The notes: generated from the sequence alone by a model not told the origin. DNA of 64,000 bases from Haliclystus octoradiatus (GCA_916610825.1 OU744446.1:15496538-15560537); one strand, 5' to 3'; counted from the first letter of the stretch, positions 27,401-33,701 are shown. Numbers and translations: made by a program.

Positions 27401-30400
27401 CTATTTTTTAATCCTTTTGAAGGTCAATAATTTTTTTTTTTAATTTTTATATTTCCTTGTCTCTCAGTATGATTTTAAATTATTCATAAATGTTTGAAAA
27501 TAATTATGATCATATGAACAAATCTCAATTCGCTGGAAGGAAAATCCTATTTAGACTATCTTTCTATGACAGTGAGAACATATTGTTTAGAGTTTAGATA
27601 ACAAAAGAGTTTATAGGAGAGATCAAATAAATTTGAAAATGTCAATGAGGAGAGCTCTAAAATGAGTCCTTTGCGTCAGCCATCTTTGTTCCCCATGTTG
27701 CACATTTCGTCAGCAGTCTATGTAAGCCTATAATTCTAACAAACACCATCAAACTATCCACCATGTGTTATTGCAAACCTCCATAGACATTTTCTTCATT
27801 GCCCAATTTTTCTTTCCGCAGTTAACTTTTTGTTGTTGTTGATAAAGACTGAATTCCACATAAGTTAACATAATTTCATTGTTTGACTACTCCGAATTTA
27901 TTAGCTAATAGATCATAAATTATTTATGATTGCTGAATGCTGCCTTTTCACTTCCCAAATGCTCCTCTCATTTGTTTACAATCTATTTTCTCCCAGTTAT
28001 TTGTTGAACTCGCAAAGTACTATTACTTCTAATATTGATATCTTGATTTTATAAAACAAATAGAAAACAGGTATCCGCGTTTGAACTCTGATGCAAACTC
28101 TTTATGAGCCTTTCGACATTCAAATGACCAAAATCATAAAGCTCATCATCATGCATTGTGTTTGCGTCAAATCCATAACATCATATCAAATTTTACCACA
28201 AATTATCTCATCGTAATAGGGGAGAATGCTAACAACGGCTTTAATGCAGTACCTCTTGCAAAATCTGAATTTATTGAGCTTATACACAAATTTTTATCTG
28301 TTGTATAGCATCAATCGATGGTTCATGGGGATTATGGAATTCATGGGTAGAATGCTCTGTTAGCTGTGGCCACGGAACACAAAACCGGCAAAGACAATGT
28401 AACAACCCAGTACCATCGAGCGGCGGAATAAATTGCATCGGGGAAGCAGCTGAAACAAGATCATGCCAACAGTCAGCCTGTATTGTCCCTACAGAACCAC
28501 CTTCCGGATCTCCTGGGCCTGTCGTAGACAACACTGGAGCGGCTATATTGTGTAGGTTTTGAGAATTAACGAGGGAAATTTTCGTTCTGGTAGGAATGGA
28601 CAGCATTTCTATTGTATTAATTGTCATACTTTAACTATTCATAATATTAGATATTAAGCAATTGGCGCATAGCTTTCTATGACCAGCCTCGGCGTGTAAT
28701 TTTCGCCTTCGATTTTTCTCCTGAAGTAACTCGAGTATGCCAAATATCAACAGCTCATAGAAAACTGTGCACCAATTGCCTTGTATTATAACTAGCACAA
28801 CTTTATACGAACATTTACATGACTTTCTTGCTCATAAAGTGTTTTTAAAAACCTGATCAAATTGGAAATCTCATTCATGATATCAAGCTTGAATTGTAAG
28901 ATCAATTGTGTTTTCGAATAGTAGAACAGCGGTCAATGTCAGTTGACAGAAGTAAATATAAATAAATAAGTGAGCGCTTAAGACTACACGTTTTGTTACT
29001 GTTACTTGAATTTCACTGTTTGTGAGATCCTCATACGGTTAGAAATAAATAAATACACAAGGATATTGTTTTAGCTAGATGCAATAATCCTTTGTCGTGA
29101 TTTCCTATGCTGTTGTTAAGTTTAACCTAAAATATCATATATTTCCATCTGATAAAACTGAAGAATTAAAATCATTAGGTCACATTTCATTACGATCATT
29201 ATGTAATTCTCGCATCATAATTATCATTGTAAAACATTATGAGGTAGGTAGGACAATGAGACTATAGCATATAATTTTCACATGTTGTCGTGTTATTATT
29301 AGGAACTATGGAGAAATCTATTTCATTGTAATCCTCCTTTTATTCAACAGTTACACACCAAGAGGCTATTGATCATTGTACATTAGCTACAGCAAGTCCA
29401 ACGACGGAAGCCTTGGCTCTTCCAGCAACTGCAATGTGGGTTGATTGCCCTCTCTCATATGTAAGTATTGAAATGGAAATGCACTCCATTTTTGAAATAT
29501 ATATTACAAATTGATAATCGTTAAGTATCACAGTTACTACTATATGAATTGTAAAAACTTTATGTGGGAAGAAGGAATGTCAAATTCCTATCCATCATAT
29601 GGTATTATTCATTACTATGTTAATTGGAAAATTCGAAATTTTATTTCAAATATAATCGAATGCATGGTTTTCGGAAATAGATACTTATACGGTCTATTCA
29701 TGTTTTACATTAATCCAAAATTATGTAAGCTCTGTATACATCGCACATTCAAACTTCGAAAATTGAATTTAGACTAGTGTCTTGATGTTGAACATTTTTG
29801 AAGCATACATGTCTCTGCCAGTTTAAAATGAAAAACTTGAAGTGAAAATAATAAAATAAAAAGTGTCGCAAAAGCTTGCAAGCAGGGAATTTGAAGAATT
29901 TTCCAACAAAGAAAACGCTTAATTTTTCATTTTCTAGGACAGCAGTGTCCCTGTAGTTGAAAAAGCGATGCTAAAGGCTATATGCAGACACATGGTTTAA
30001 AGGCCAACGTTTTCGAAGTTACAAAGTCAGAATTAAGAGAGATAAATACCGTATATAAATGTTCTACAGCATGTAAAGTATACAACTTTTAGATACATCA
30101 CCTTTATATTAATTAGAGGTTGATTCACCAGAAAATTTTTGCATATCCAAATCCGATTACTATATCTGTAACATAATTTTTGCATATCCAAATCCGATTC
30201 CAATAGTTATAAAATTATGGTCTAGTATACTGCGACAAGAGAAGCTGTAACCAATAAAACAAGTATATATTCAAGTTACTGTTATCAGCATTGGCAAGAA
30301 AAGGCAGGATAAAAGTGTTTATGTGTAACAATATGAAAGCTATTAAAGTACCCTGGAGAAGAACACTTCTCTTGCTTTATAATTTCCGGAGTTTGAAGAA

Positions 30401-31956
30401 GGACGCCTCATGATACAAAGATCACTTTCCATCAACTTTGAGAATATACTTGTGAGTTTATGAGTTGTTCTGACAATGGAGAATGCAGACTCTGAAAAAT
30501 CTTAAATTTCTACATCGTTCATACCAAATGACTCATTCTTGAGCTCGACATGTGAAAGATTCTTCTTGGAGTAAATGTTTTGCTTCAATCTTATTAGATC
30601 TTTTCTTGAGAAAGATCGTCACCTAAAATATTTTTCAATTCCAGCAATGAATTCAATCCTACACTGAGCACCTTTGTGACTTTGGATTATGATAACAAAG
30701 GGAGGCTAGATGACGATGACTGATTCCGGGGTGCAAAAGATAACGAAAATAGAAGAGAACGTACAAGCAGTACAAGCTTTGTTTTCCACGGTTGACGAGG
30801 GGAACTAACTATGTCAATTATATGAGCGAGGGAATTATCATCTACGTCACATGAGGCGTGCAAAACCAACAGAATAAAATCAAAATGATGTCAATTGTGC
30901 CAAACAACTTTAAACAGTGCCTAAATTAGACGTATGGTTTATGAATGCAAACGGTTGAGAAATTTGTCCAATAGTTGTTGAGGAAGAATTCATTTGAAGT
31001 CCTTCTAGTCCAGCTTCCACTCATACGATTATTTTAATAATTGTCCTGCTACTTCCAATATGTTACGAAAAATGTTATATACTAGAGAAATTTCATTTGC
31101 AACTCGTTTTCTTTATTTTTTGCTTTCGTAATGCCTACAAAGCTAAAATGTAATGAGTGGGCAGTTTATTTTCACGGTAATAAAGCAGCAAATAAAGTAT
31201 TCATAGGTTGAACCATGACCTAGAACTTTAACATTTTATTTTCTAAACTTTATAAAAATAGAACATAGCTGCTTCTATTAGATTTCAAACTTATATGAGT
31301 CAACTCATACTAATTTGTTTACATAATCTTTCATGTAATTTTTTAATAGATGGTTAAACTAATTGCACTGGGCTTGCCACGTGAAACATGGTTGCTATTG
31401 TTTAACCATGTGTAACATGGTACACATAATTAAAATAAACGTGGTTTTAATATTAGTTTAAACTACTATACCTTGTATATATGTGTAACATTTAATCACA
31501 AATGTTAGATCTATGTGCGTTTTATTGCCTGCAAAATCTTTGCTACATATTTTTGCCACTTTCAAGTTATGGTTTACAAAAAATACTACCTATGCATTTA
31601 CACGACGAATCAATCAAAGCATGTAGTTGACAATTTATAAATTTGAAAAATAACATGCAAATAAAGATCTATATATTTGTTAACCTTAATTTGAAAATGG
31701 CTAGAGAATCTAACTGAAACGCTATTACTAATAGAAATCCACCGATACCACTGTCATTAGTATTTGAAAGCTTCTGCAACAAAGTTTTTTATATTATTTT
31801 GTAACATTTTCTAATTTTCCAATTTCATAATTTCCTACCTAGAACGCTGGATGTGGATGCTCACCATCACAAAGCACCGTAATGTATGAAGCAGGTGGAA
31901 CAGTTATGTACTTTTGCATTGCAATGACGGATAAGCATGGCTTACTATGTGGCTAG
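2553..31956 (+). CDS. Gene A: secreted PAN-TSP1x3 protein with novel C-terminal domain
   Basis: Six exons splice in frame to 371 codons: 2553-2835, 6919-7098, 7446-7628, 28309-28551, 29351-29460 and 31843-31956. Every junction is GT-AG. The first four introns are phase 1 and the last is phase 0. The product has a hydrophobic signal peptide (first ~25 residues), a cysteine-rich PAN/apple-like module, three thrombospondin type-1 repeats with WxxW and CSxSCGxG-type motifs, and a ~75-residue C-terminal domain of unknown family. TSP1 and PAN modules usually mediate extracellular protein or glycan binding, so a secreted adhesion or recognition role is inferred. The third intron is swollen to 20.7 kb by a Polinton. 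A paralogue with the same plan lies on the minus strand at 44-63 kb. The exon model is my own and has no transcript support. Confidence 0.82.
4865..5321. mobile_element. Foldback-type MITE with long imperfect inverted repeats
   Basis: The left arm from 4865 (TATACCGAGCGCCA) and the right arm ending at 5321 (inverse TATAGACCGAGCACCA) pair imperfectly for about 120 bp or more. The best block reads CCGGGCAACTTGAAAATCAC on the left, with its near-exact inverse at 5262-5284. There is no coding potential. A TA target duplication is possible. Confidence 0.65.
5416..5796. mobile_element. MITE with ~27-bp terminal inverted repeats
   Basis: ATTAAAGTGTATATCCCGGA at 5416 is repeated in inverse at 5796 (TCCGGGATATACACTTTAAT). 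The element is about 381 bp with no plausible protein. The inverted repeats are almost identical. Confidence 0.75.
6919..7098 (+). CDS. Gene A exon 2: first TSP1 repeat
   Basis: A 180-nt phase 1-1 exon. It encodes a TSP1 repeat with SWTAW, CSVSCGHGTLSRERNC and three further cysteines ending in RMACP. The acceptor is the TAG at 6916-6918, not the CAG just downstream, because only the former keeps frame with exon 1. The donor is GTAAGT. Confidence 0.85.
7446..7628 (+). CDS. Gene A exon 3: second TSP1 repeat
   Basis: A 183-nt phase 1-1 exon after a TTTAG acceptor. It encodes GNWGPW, then CVGDCGTGNEDQTRIC and a C-terminal LPACTT. The usual serine of CSxxCG is absent. The following intron (7629-28308) contains the Polinton. 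Confidence 0.85.
7629..9568. other. Gene A intron 3, part left of the Polinton
   Basis: Non-coding. The block around 7795-7865 resembles 44710-44805 (shared AGCGCGTA core and TTGCCC), and 9063-9308 resembles 26119-26295 on the other side of the Polinton. The last 6 bp (GCCGAC, 9563-9568) are the Polinton target-site duplication. Confidence 0.6.
9569..9838 (+). repeat. Polinton left terminal inverted repeat
   Basis: 270 bp, matching 25381-25650 in inverse with only a few differences (one T/C change near 9784, then divergence in the last bases). Inside are 69-bp tandem subrepeats starting at 9672, 9741 and 9810 (partial), preceded by a diverged 70-bp copy at 9602. Each full unit carries GGGTACAGGAAGTA and AATAGGCATCATACGACGAA. 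Confidence 0.95.
9985..9993 (+). promoter_or_regulatory. TATA box for the left-end Polinton gene
   Basis: TATAAATAG lies 73 bp upstream of the ATG at 10058. The same core, TATAAATA, occurs inverted near the other end (25318-25311), so the two terminal genes share a promoter style. Confidence 0.7.
10058..10903 (+). CDS. Polinton left-end gene, unknown 281-aa protein
   Basis: I do not recognise a function. The ATG has a good context (ACCATGG). The N-terminal 45 residues are basic, the middle is acidic (around residues 120-140) and the protein is largely helical in appearance. A cysteine/histidine cluster at residues 174-190 (CYGCQNDC, then H and C) has spacing CxxCx3Cx5HxxC and could bind a metal. 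The C-terminus is charged. The gene is read inward from the left TIR behind a TATA box and converges on PolB. AATAAA at 10956-10961 is a likely polyadenylation signal. The position suggests a Polinton accessory gene. Confidence 0.8.
   Translation: MASAVPEWIHASQDRARDTLRRKKDTRLFKKMLKSWRSTKSSYTNVDVTAHVDEQNRTKGLYALMQQSNNNGTEMGSILLHASSIPDIIRALNSIKRSFQTYSKQLQKVEVDRMGDTSIQMEMQEDKDEKVPVTHLTVDELELTSWQSRHRLEMATVYAELMLKIFPDVVKDLCYGCQNDCPSQKDHDLCLMADFEAQIDTTFYDLINRVDEELANAKLFSFLSKNETMAINTKRLYLHKVDLLRDPEWVDAVKRSMAKSDEINVEEEQPEKKDSTTVKIE
11081..15949 (-). CDS. Protein-primed family B DNA polymerase (Polinton PolB)
   Basis: Replicates the element. Four exons give 1522 codons in one frame: 15949-15557, 15440-12538, 12444-12054 and 11959-11081, with introns of 116, 93 and 94 bp, all GT-AG. 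In order: C2H2-type fingers (two in exon 1, two or three in exon 2), a poly-Asp run, exonuclease motif FYADTES, an endonuclease VII-like HDH/RGAAH zinc module, FHNLRGYDAH, DFYLLTDVVLLADVFE, then palm motifs. Motif A is split by the second intron and is completed by splicing. Motif B lies in FFKLANNSCFGKT and motif C is FTDTDSL. The start at 15949 is chosen because a TATA box (16038-16031) would place transcription initiation downstream of the alternative ATG at 16030. Stop is at 11083-11081. Confidence 0.92.
15388..15428 (-). repeat. (ATC)n microsatellite encoding poly-Asp in PolB
   Basis: A run of about 14 TCA triplets on the plus strand reads as consecutive Asp codons just after the first PolB intron, in an acidic linker between the N-terminal fingers. 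Length variation here would not shift the frame. Confidence 0.85.
16031..16072 (-). promoter_or_regulatory. PolB promoter
   Basis: Reading on the minus strand, TATAAAAG lies at 16038-16031, with ACCTTATTTG 25 bp upstream (16072-16063). The same pair of motifs recurs at 22951-22902, suggesting a shared Polinton promoter module. Confidence 0.55.
16161..16168 (+). promoter_or_regulatory. TATA-like box upstream of the ATPase cluster
   Basis: TATAAACA lies 49 bp upstream of the ATPase ATG and about 90 bp from the minus-strand PolB start region. It would make a compact divergent promoter for the rightward cluster. Confidence 0.45.
16217..16852 (+). CDS. Packaging ATPase (FtsK/HerA, A32-like)
   Basis: Genome-packaging ATPase of the Polinton/adintovirus type, thought to pump DNA into the capsid. 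Walker A is GTRGSGKT (residues 15-22), Walker B is LVVLDDMM (86-93) and a sensor-like LTQDLF follows (118-123). At 211 aa it is normal for the family. The start is in ACCATGG context. It is the first gene of the rightward cluster of structural and maturation genes. Confidence 0.93.
   Translation: MDVRLHHPFSMLVSGTRGSGKTEFMKRLLKYGDVMITPDINQVIWCYTKHQPKLYDELMKLKMAVKYIEGLPNDLTSMLDLKTNTLVVLDDMMDKCKDGRIAELFFKGRHDNMSVAMLTQDLFHKDQRLISRNSDYMIIFKNPRDASQFTHLAKQISPHNITFLQQAYQDAVREPHSYLFLDFKSTTPEKFRIRARILPDEFPHHNYQERT
16946..17263 (+). CDS. Small basic Polinton protein, 105 aa
   Basis: Lysine- and arginine-rich, with a helical N-terminal half and a C-terminal QKGGGPIGALIKLL tail that is glycine-rich and hydrophobic. 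Proteins of this look recur in Polintons next to the ATPase and resemble small DNA-binding or membrane-active core proteins of adenovirus-like virions; that role is inference. The stop (17261-17263) lies 2 bp before the next ATG at 17266, so the two reading frames are nearly continuous. Confidence 0.75.
   Translation: MTHRVKKNLPILKALTTCKHKDQQQFLKVASPELIHSICDIVLNVLKGRIPIKPDQKKKLFKHRNLLRKLVKPKQSVKTKRNLLVNQKGGGPIGALIKLLANALL
17266..18129 (+). CDS. Conserved-looking Polinton protein of unknown function, 287 aa
   Basis: The first ATG is at 17266; the frame runs from a GTG three bases earlier. The protein has a charged N-terminal region, a low-complexity linker, then a compact segment around residues 120-190 with SLPKSLRPQGEKLL and GWNDRGELIYKGRVIPGSN, an acidic patch of consecutive Asp, and a basic tail. 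I associate the GWNDRGELIYKG-type segment with Polinton-encoded proteins but cannot assign a biochemical role. Its place between the packaging ATPase and integrase suggests a virion or core function. Confidence 0.75.
   Translation: MSTHFRRHVVISPEMYDSLISKTDSKAILNPEKHAMMTAHKDIEANLRREDVPEDQKVQQYVEDLNEFQHWRKAVTTPKPVPVKLNISGVREEASPSSREDKEGKSEGGNYIEVVTVDSLPKSLRPQGEKLLKAIKNNKGIAGWNDRGELIYKGRVIPGSNVTDLVLNILRTRKGDDDHIPEFHKALFSKTLAQINVPMDWIKNKKRLQSVRSYKQGTKSRKTSDDDDDNHGSDVTFEDVESDGSVENVAPLKTARKRVRGAFSPKSRIPFKAAKKLPWLSSTASRR
18202..18390 (+). CDS. Small Polinton ORF, 62 aa
   Basis: The first ATG of this frame is at 18202. It encodes a 62-aa protein with CIFICCSSE near residue 20 and an acidic C-terminal half (many Asp and Glu). 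Its last 20 bases overlap the start of the integrase gene in another frame. I do not recognise it. The tight placement between two real genes favours a genuine gene, but it could be chance. Confidence 0.4.
   Translation: MSFQFNARELLEKLKCIFICCSSEINLHTSETDGLEESEDQPDGFDEIDCPHPDAADEFYNR
18371..19474 (+). CDS. Retroviral-type integrase with C-terminal chromodomain (Polinton INT)
   Basis: Catalyses insertion of the element and generates the 6-bp duplication. The DDE core is visible as D85 (WVVDLVDLS), D146 (QSDEGTEF) and E180 (SVVERVNRTFK). A chromodomain occupies residues ~325-367 (VYRIERIIRKRK, then YFVRWLGY and SWV), which in related integrases binds modified histones and can steer target choice. 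At 367 aa, the frame is intact. It overlaps the preceding small gene by 20 bp, and its stop overlaps the next start as ATGA. Confidence 0.95.
   Translation: MSSTIDKTTSTQLESLYYDLDSPAAYSGRESLFREAKKVLPLLTREQVTEWLKTQRTYSLHHPSRKNFKTRPVVVYSMDEQWVVDLVDLSKLSRVNNGTRYLLMCIDVLSKFLWVQPLKTKTGAELTKAFVKILRSGRQPKRIQSDEGTEFYNRTFLQLLRSNGIKLFSTKSEKKASVVERVNRTFKNLLFAYFTKNNTRRYLPVLQSLTARYNKAYHRSIKMRPIDVTPDNEIEAWINIYERKRLEERPSSRSKRLGIGDTVRISHKRTLFRKSYLSGWTEELFKIKHIVDGRLPVYKLEDFNGEPIIGTFYREELQLVKDPQVYRIERIIRKRKTKDNQTQYFVRWLGYGPEFDSWVLASDIEGT
19471..20244 (+). CDS. Minor capsid (penton-like, single jelly roll) protein
   Basis: A 257-aa protein of the Polinton minor capsid type. Its start EFYVTLASNCNLDLHPDN, followed by a strand-rich stretch with WEVALSEIRYPRTWYNV, is the family's characteristic opening; the rest is mostly short beta-like segments. 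It would form the capsid vertices. The ATG overlaps the integrase stop, which suggests coupled translation or a separate transcript. Confidence 0.88.
   Translation: MNVDKITEFYVTLASNCNLDLHPDNKASSFQIKLSKPLTLKGHWEVALSEIRYPRTWYNVRKGFNRIQITDGSTTYPLTLAPGYYGSTGDVIQALKEAGLGTTTMPTVKINYNKSSGHTTVVIPSGCKLDFENSDISYLLGFPRKALLDGGNWVQDSPFMTSMEDGFNSLYVYTDIIKNQHVGNVSAPLLKVVPIRGAHGESVSLKFTNPQFSPLSQTEIHTIGVYITTDTGDLVSFQRGESLVTLLFKRSPVRFYE
20326..20751 (+). CDS. Basic virion-associated protein (pVI/core-like), 141 aa
   Basis: The N-terminal part is Gly/Arg-rich (RRQRGGSGLGGMFKSL) and is followed by an amphipathic helical segment with APMVKRGLLSAGKRALRTG. The C-terminus is a Lys/Arg/Ser-rich nuclear-localisation-like tail. 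Polintons and adintoviruses carry such a gene between the two capsid genes; a role in membrane penetration or genome condensation, by analogy with adenovirus minor proteins, is inference. The ATG follows an AT-rich, TATA-like stretch (20309-20320). Confidence 0.75.
   Translation: MYNWYMDPSRRMMHPRRQRGGSGLGGMFKSLIRSVAPMVKRGLLSAGKRALRTGVDVLGDVGSGMDLSTSLKRRGQETLGDMVTDVFSQPPIKRIKLKSKTNNRSSYRAGTLKGRTTSSKKSVSRKKKKGAKSSGSTDIFS
20778..22085 (+). CDS. Major capsid protein (double jelly roll)
   Basis: A 435-aa Polinton major capsid protein. The real start is the ATG at 20778; the open frame upstream only runs through a (CAT)n microsatellite. The N-terminus has the typical FPLNSIADGGPIEFQI and SYLKVRLRI strands, followed by a region placing a positive-charged histidine/arginine segment (RTHAYRSMFESLLSY). 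The frame is complete and ends at TGA 22083-22085. It is somewhat shorter than many family members. It would form the trimeric capsomers of a virus-like particle. Confidence 0.9.
   Translation: MEKDATIGAECLLSEVELFEPAYVQAVIQSGQMEEHFPLNSIADGGPIEFQINNSSDQFIDLAYSYLKVRLRIVKGDGSPVEDTHHVGLVNNPIASLWSQVDVNLGGRTVSSATRTHAYRSMFESLLSYSKDTCESQLSMGLWRKDTPKFMDVSDPNGQNEGLKERASYTSKGQVLELRGRLNSDLLHQPRLLLNGVPLKIVLHRQKDAFVLMSDDNDANYKVKLLEVTFCARKQILTPHQFLSVQKRLSSQNAKYPLNRVVVKSHSIAANVTSVSWQHAIVGALPTRVFLAMVDNTAFSGDYKQNPFNFKHYDLTSMGVYVNGKSTPGRPMKFNFKTQDYLDGYMSLFTTSSRIFLDEPLNIQREDFNDGYSIFGFHISPSANESGFQEPKVTGDLSVNLEFAGPLPNSVSILLYADFDNCISIDKNRNVLTDY
22141..22647 (+). CDS. Adenain-like cysteine protease (Polinton PRO)
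   Basis: Virion maturation protease of the C5/Ulp1-like fold. Catalytic residues visible are His44 (GEHWLLC), Asp60 (FVDSYG), Gln91 and Cys98 (SAVCAEYALFFG). At 168 aa from the first ATG it is short. The same frame is open from 22075 and encodes 22 further residues that look like the helical N-terminus of the family, but no ATG precedes 22141. Either translation starts at a non-AUG codon, an exon is joined, or the N-terminus has been lost. AATAAA at 22819-22824 probably ends the rightward transcripts. Confidence 0.88.
   Translation: MNHLDTAGVFAHDQFMALDWTPVRKHQKAVFVFNSEPSWMSGEHWLLCYLDGCGHVVFVDSYGKSPQIYNVEHKLKTMGNYLSYIDNWQLQDNFSAVCAEYALFFGFLLCRHKELHDILRDYFHPTDRLLNDQIVRDFVNATFPGYQRSIEEDAGFILTQTVRSLLMQ
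22648..23440. promoter_or_regulatory. Polinton regulatory stretch between PRO and the spliced gene
   Basis: No protein gene seen. It contains a DR1-like site (22927-22939), a minus-strand TATA box TATAAAAG (22909-22902) with ACCTTATTTG 33 bp upstream, and a 185-bp tandem duplication (23001-23370). It probably acts as the upstream control region of the following gene. What the minus-strand TATA would transcribe is unclear. Confidence 0.5.
23001..23370. repeat. 185-bp direct tandem duplication
   Basis: Two copies starting TTTAGTAGATTATG at 23001 and 23186, roughly 90 percent alike by eye. Each contains repeated AAAGGTAAA blocks and a small palindrome around TGAAACAACGCG, and ends in a T-run followed by CATG. 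Confidence 0.9.
23444..23451 (+). promoter_or_regulatory. TATA box of the spliced 112-aa Polinton gene
   Basis: TATAAAAG sits 54 bp upstream of the ATG at 23498, just after an A-run. It is a good match to the core promoter consensus and supports a dedicated transcript. Confidence 0.65.
23498..24335 (+). CDS. Five-exon Polinton gene, unknown 112-aa helical protein
   Basis: No single reading frame shows this gene. Exons 23498-23556, 23744-23782, 23872-23969, 24102-24144 and 24236-24335 (59, 39, 98, 43 and 100 nt) join at GT-AG borders with polypyrimidine acceptors into one open frame of 112 codons plus stop. It starts in ACCATGG context behind a TATA box. The product is rich in Leu with helices such as LYMLLADRQESS and LINE-type charged ends such as DKTDQEKFDSINELLDGF; I see no signal peptide or known motif. 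Introns are 89-187 bp. Function is unknown; a small all-helical regulator of the host or of the element is one guess. The exon model was built by eye. Confidence 0.7.
24336..24433. repeat. Convergent 3' region with poly(T) and 18-bp A-rich repeats
   Basis: A run of about 20 T followed by copies of AGTAATAATAGAAAAAAA separates the 112-aa gene from the convergent right-end gene. It probably holds the 3' ends of both transcripts. Confidence 0.6.
24434..25252 (-). CDS. Polinton right-end gene, unknown 272-aa protein
   Basis: Function not recognised. The first 75 residues are hydrophilic with a basic KRKQ segment and an acidic Asp/Tyr-rich patch (DIEDIDGYDDYSNS). The remainder looks folded, with alternating beta-like stretches (FKVLYEIKGDIPTVIVRD, GQYAMFVLRNF) that could suit a nucleic-acid-binding domain, but this is not supported by a motif. 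The ATG at 25252 follows a TATA box (25318-25311). It mirrors the left-end gene: both are transcribed inward from the TIRs. Confidence 0.75.
   Translation of the reverse strand: MKSENMKRKQTSMISEESIQGHSKQAKNTSGSLTYDIEDIDGYDDYSNSTLEDAELDNQNETKDAVIESPEIIKKRLMLTKYNCTSLSKFKVLYEIKGDIPTVIVRDLSDRATLPAFGFKEQSVTKKLFYASLQLLCRKGEKMASQMKYIDFTKILDVYTKLKDNQVFQPFKIEEEPSWKLKTIFISNPSPTKKSKISISSMKQGQYAMFVLRNFKDGEVVGGIYLFASELVKLLKILNSRFSIETTYSTDVLTQKMKLEKAQDIDNDSFFM
25311..25343 (-). promoter_or_regulatory. Right-end gene promoter with DR1 site
   Basis: On the minus strand TATAAATA (25318-25311) is preceded by AGGTCAAAGGTCA (25343-25331), a perfect DR1 direct repeat of the nuclear-receptor half-site AGGTCA. Use by a host nuclear receptor is inference. 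Confidence 0.55.
25381..25650 (-). repeat. Polinton right terminal inverted repeat
   Basis: Inverse of 9569-9838, with the same 69-bp tandem subrepeats. It ends GTTTTATACTACT directly before the GCCGAC duplication. Confidence 0.95.
25657..28308. other. Gene A intron 3, part right of the Polinton
   Basis: AT-rich, with no supported exon. It contains the inverted-repeat element at 25965-26427. The rest shows no clear structure. Confidence 0.6.
25965..26427. mobile_element. MITE-like element with ~62-bp terminal inverted repeats
   Basis: The left arm 25965-26027 and right arm 26366-26427 pair closely, including AAGAAAGAGAGAACAGGTTT and its inverse. The interior (26119-26295) matches 9063-9308 in direct orientation on the other side of the Polinton. 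Confidence 0.75.
28309..28551 (+). CDS. Gene A exon 4: third TSP1 repeat and linker
   Basis: A 243-nt phase 1-1 exon. TSP1 repeat with GSWGLW, CSVSCGHGTQNRQRQC and later cysteines, followed by a Pro/Gly/Thr-rich linker (PTEPPSGSPGP). The donor is GTAGGT. Confidence 0.85.
28552..29350. other. Gene A intron 4
   Basis: AT-rich intron with no other supported exon or repeat. Confidence 0.6.
29351..29460 (+). CDS. Gene A exon 5: C-terminal domain, first half
   Basis: 110 nt, entering in phase 1 and leaving in phase 0. Encodes AIDHCTLATASPTTEA and MWVDCPLSY, which align with gene C's [16 protein letters not shown] and AWIDCSLNY. Confidence 0.8.
29461..31842. other. Gene A intron 5
   Basis: AT-rich, with no supported exon. 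A short direct repeat around TTTTTGCATATCCAAATCCG occurs at about 30136 and 30178. Confidence 0.55.
31843..31956 (+). CDS. Gene A exon 6: C-terminal domain, last half
   Basis: 114 nt including TAG. Encodes NAGCGCSPSQSTVMYEAG and ends KHGLLCG. It is the same length as the last exon of gene C and begins with the same NAGCGCS. An AATAAA at 32088-32093 is a likely polyadenylation signal. Confidence 0.8.
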   Translation, partial: NAGCGCSPSQSTVMYEAGGTVMYFCIAMTDKHGLLCG

Positions 31957-33701
31957 TCATAATATGTTGTTTTCATTCAATCTTCTGTGGAACCTGGAAT
32001 TTACTCTTGATAACTTAGGAAAATATATATAGGTATTGGTAATTTAGGATGTCATTGTACAGTATCGTAAATGTTGAAATATACGTAAATAAATATTGAT
32101 AAGGTAGTCTTTGGCATAATTAGATGTTCACATTTATGTTACAAAGTTGAATGTATATAACACTGTTTAACTGTTATCTATCTTATCAATGTATATCAAT
32201 ACAAAATATTACACTTTATATATATATATCTATATATATTATAAAACTATAATAATAATATACGCGGTGAAAGAATAAAAAAATACGCATTCTCTATTTA
32301 TAAAACTATAGATTCCCAGCTGCACTCGCATACGCGTTTAACCAGAGCCTTCTGACATGTGCCTGGTTTGTCTACGCCAAATTTAGTTTCCTCGCTAGAC
32401 AAAACTTGCCGCCCGGAATAGTTTATAATTACAACGATATGATTATTCAAATTTTAATCAATTTGTATCTGAAAAGCAGAGAATGATGTCAGAAAGCACA
32501 ATGACATATCGGCTAAATGAAATTTAACGTTAATATATAAGTCTATAAAACTTTCCTTTTCAATATTTGGTTTTGTTGATAAACGCCAGAGGGTCACGCT
32601 AGGTTAAATAAATCTCAGCGTTTTACTGCTTGGAAGGTACAAATCTATATAGGATCCTGTTTAAGAATGATTGAATAATATTCTAATTTCTCTCTAAATC
32701 AGTCTGAACCAAGGCTCTTTGCCTCTAAAATTTTCAATCTATATTTTCATCCATTTTTATAAGTTGTCGTATAGCTTTCTTTCCTCATAGTGTTGCTATT
32801 TCCAAATCCGCTCTTATTCTAGTCTATATTACGAAATCATATTAGAAGAATTTACATGCAATCATTATTTGATCCTGTTATTGTCAAAGTAAACAGTTTA
32901 TTCATTTGTCAGCAAATAGAAAACGGCCATCCCTGTTATATTCATTGATCTGACACGAACACTTTGTATGCTATAAGACACTTGAGAGGCCAAAATCGCT
33001 CGCCTGGCAGCTTTAGATTTTTGAAGAATCTTCCATGTCACAGTACTCGTCCAGCATGTTCGTATCAGAGCGTGACGTAGTCACCTGTAAATGTATGCAC
33101 GTTAACATGCTTCGTTCGAGTATTATTTCGAGTTATATTGTTAATTACTTTGTACTATAAATATCAGTTCCATTCAGAGGAAATGCAAGCGTATTCCCTA
33201 TCAGGAATGACACCACGGATTGGCATCCCGAATGCAATATGTTTCAAGGCGCGTATATAGCTATAATCATTGTATAGTTATAATCATTGTATAGTTATTA
33301 TTATTATTATTATATAAAGCAATAATAATAACTTTAAAGCAAATATTATTGCTATATACAGCAGACAGCATGGATCTAAAAGACTGAATAAGAATTTACC
33401 TAACTCTAAACGTGGAGTATGGTATACAGCATTGGGGCATACGGCATTGGGTGCCAAAAGGCATTTGGCAAAACTCCGTATGTTTGTTTCAAAGAAACGA
33501 AATAGCCACTTCTTATTACAGCTTGCATTTTATAATGACATTGGATTATATATTCTCTATCTGGTTTAGCAGTGGCACGAATAACCCCACACTTCTCAGT
33601 TTGGAAATACTACAATAGTATTATTGCTTTATGAAGTTATGGTGCAGCGAAAGCCCACTCAATTGTTGACATCGATCATCGATAAATATATAGCGTTTGG
33701 T
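31957..33701. other. Intergenic region between genes A and B
   Basis: AT-rich, with short TA and TTA microsatellites (about 32216-32240 and 33298-33317). No gene seen. Confidence 0.55.
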
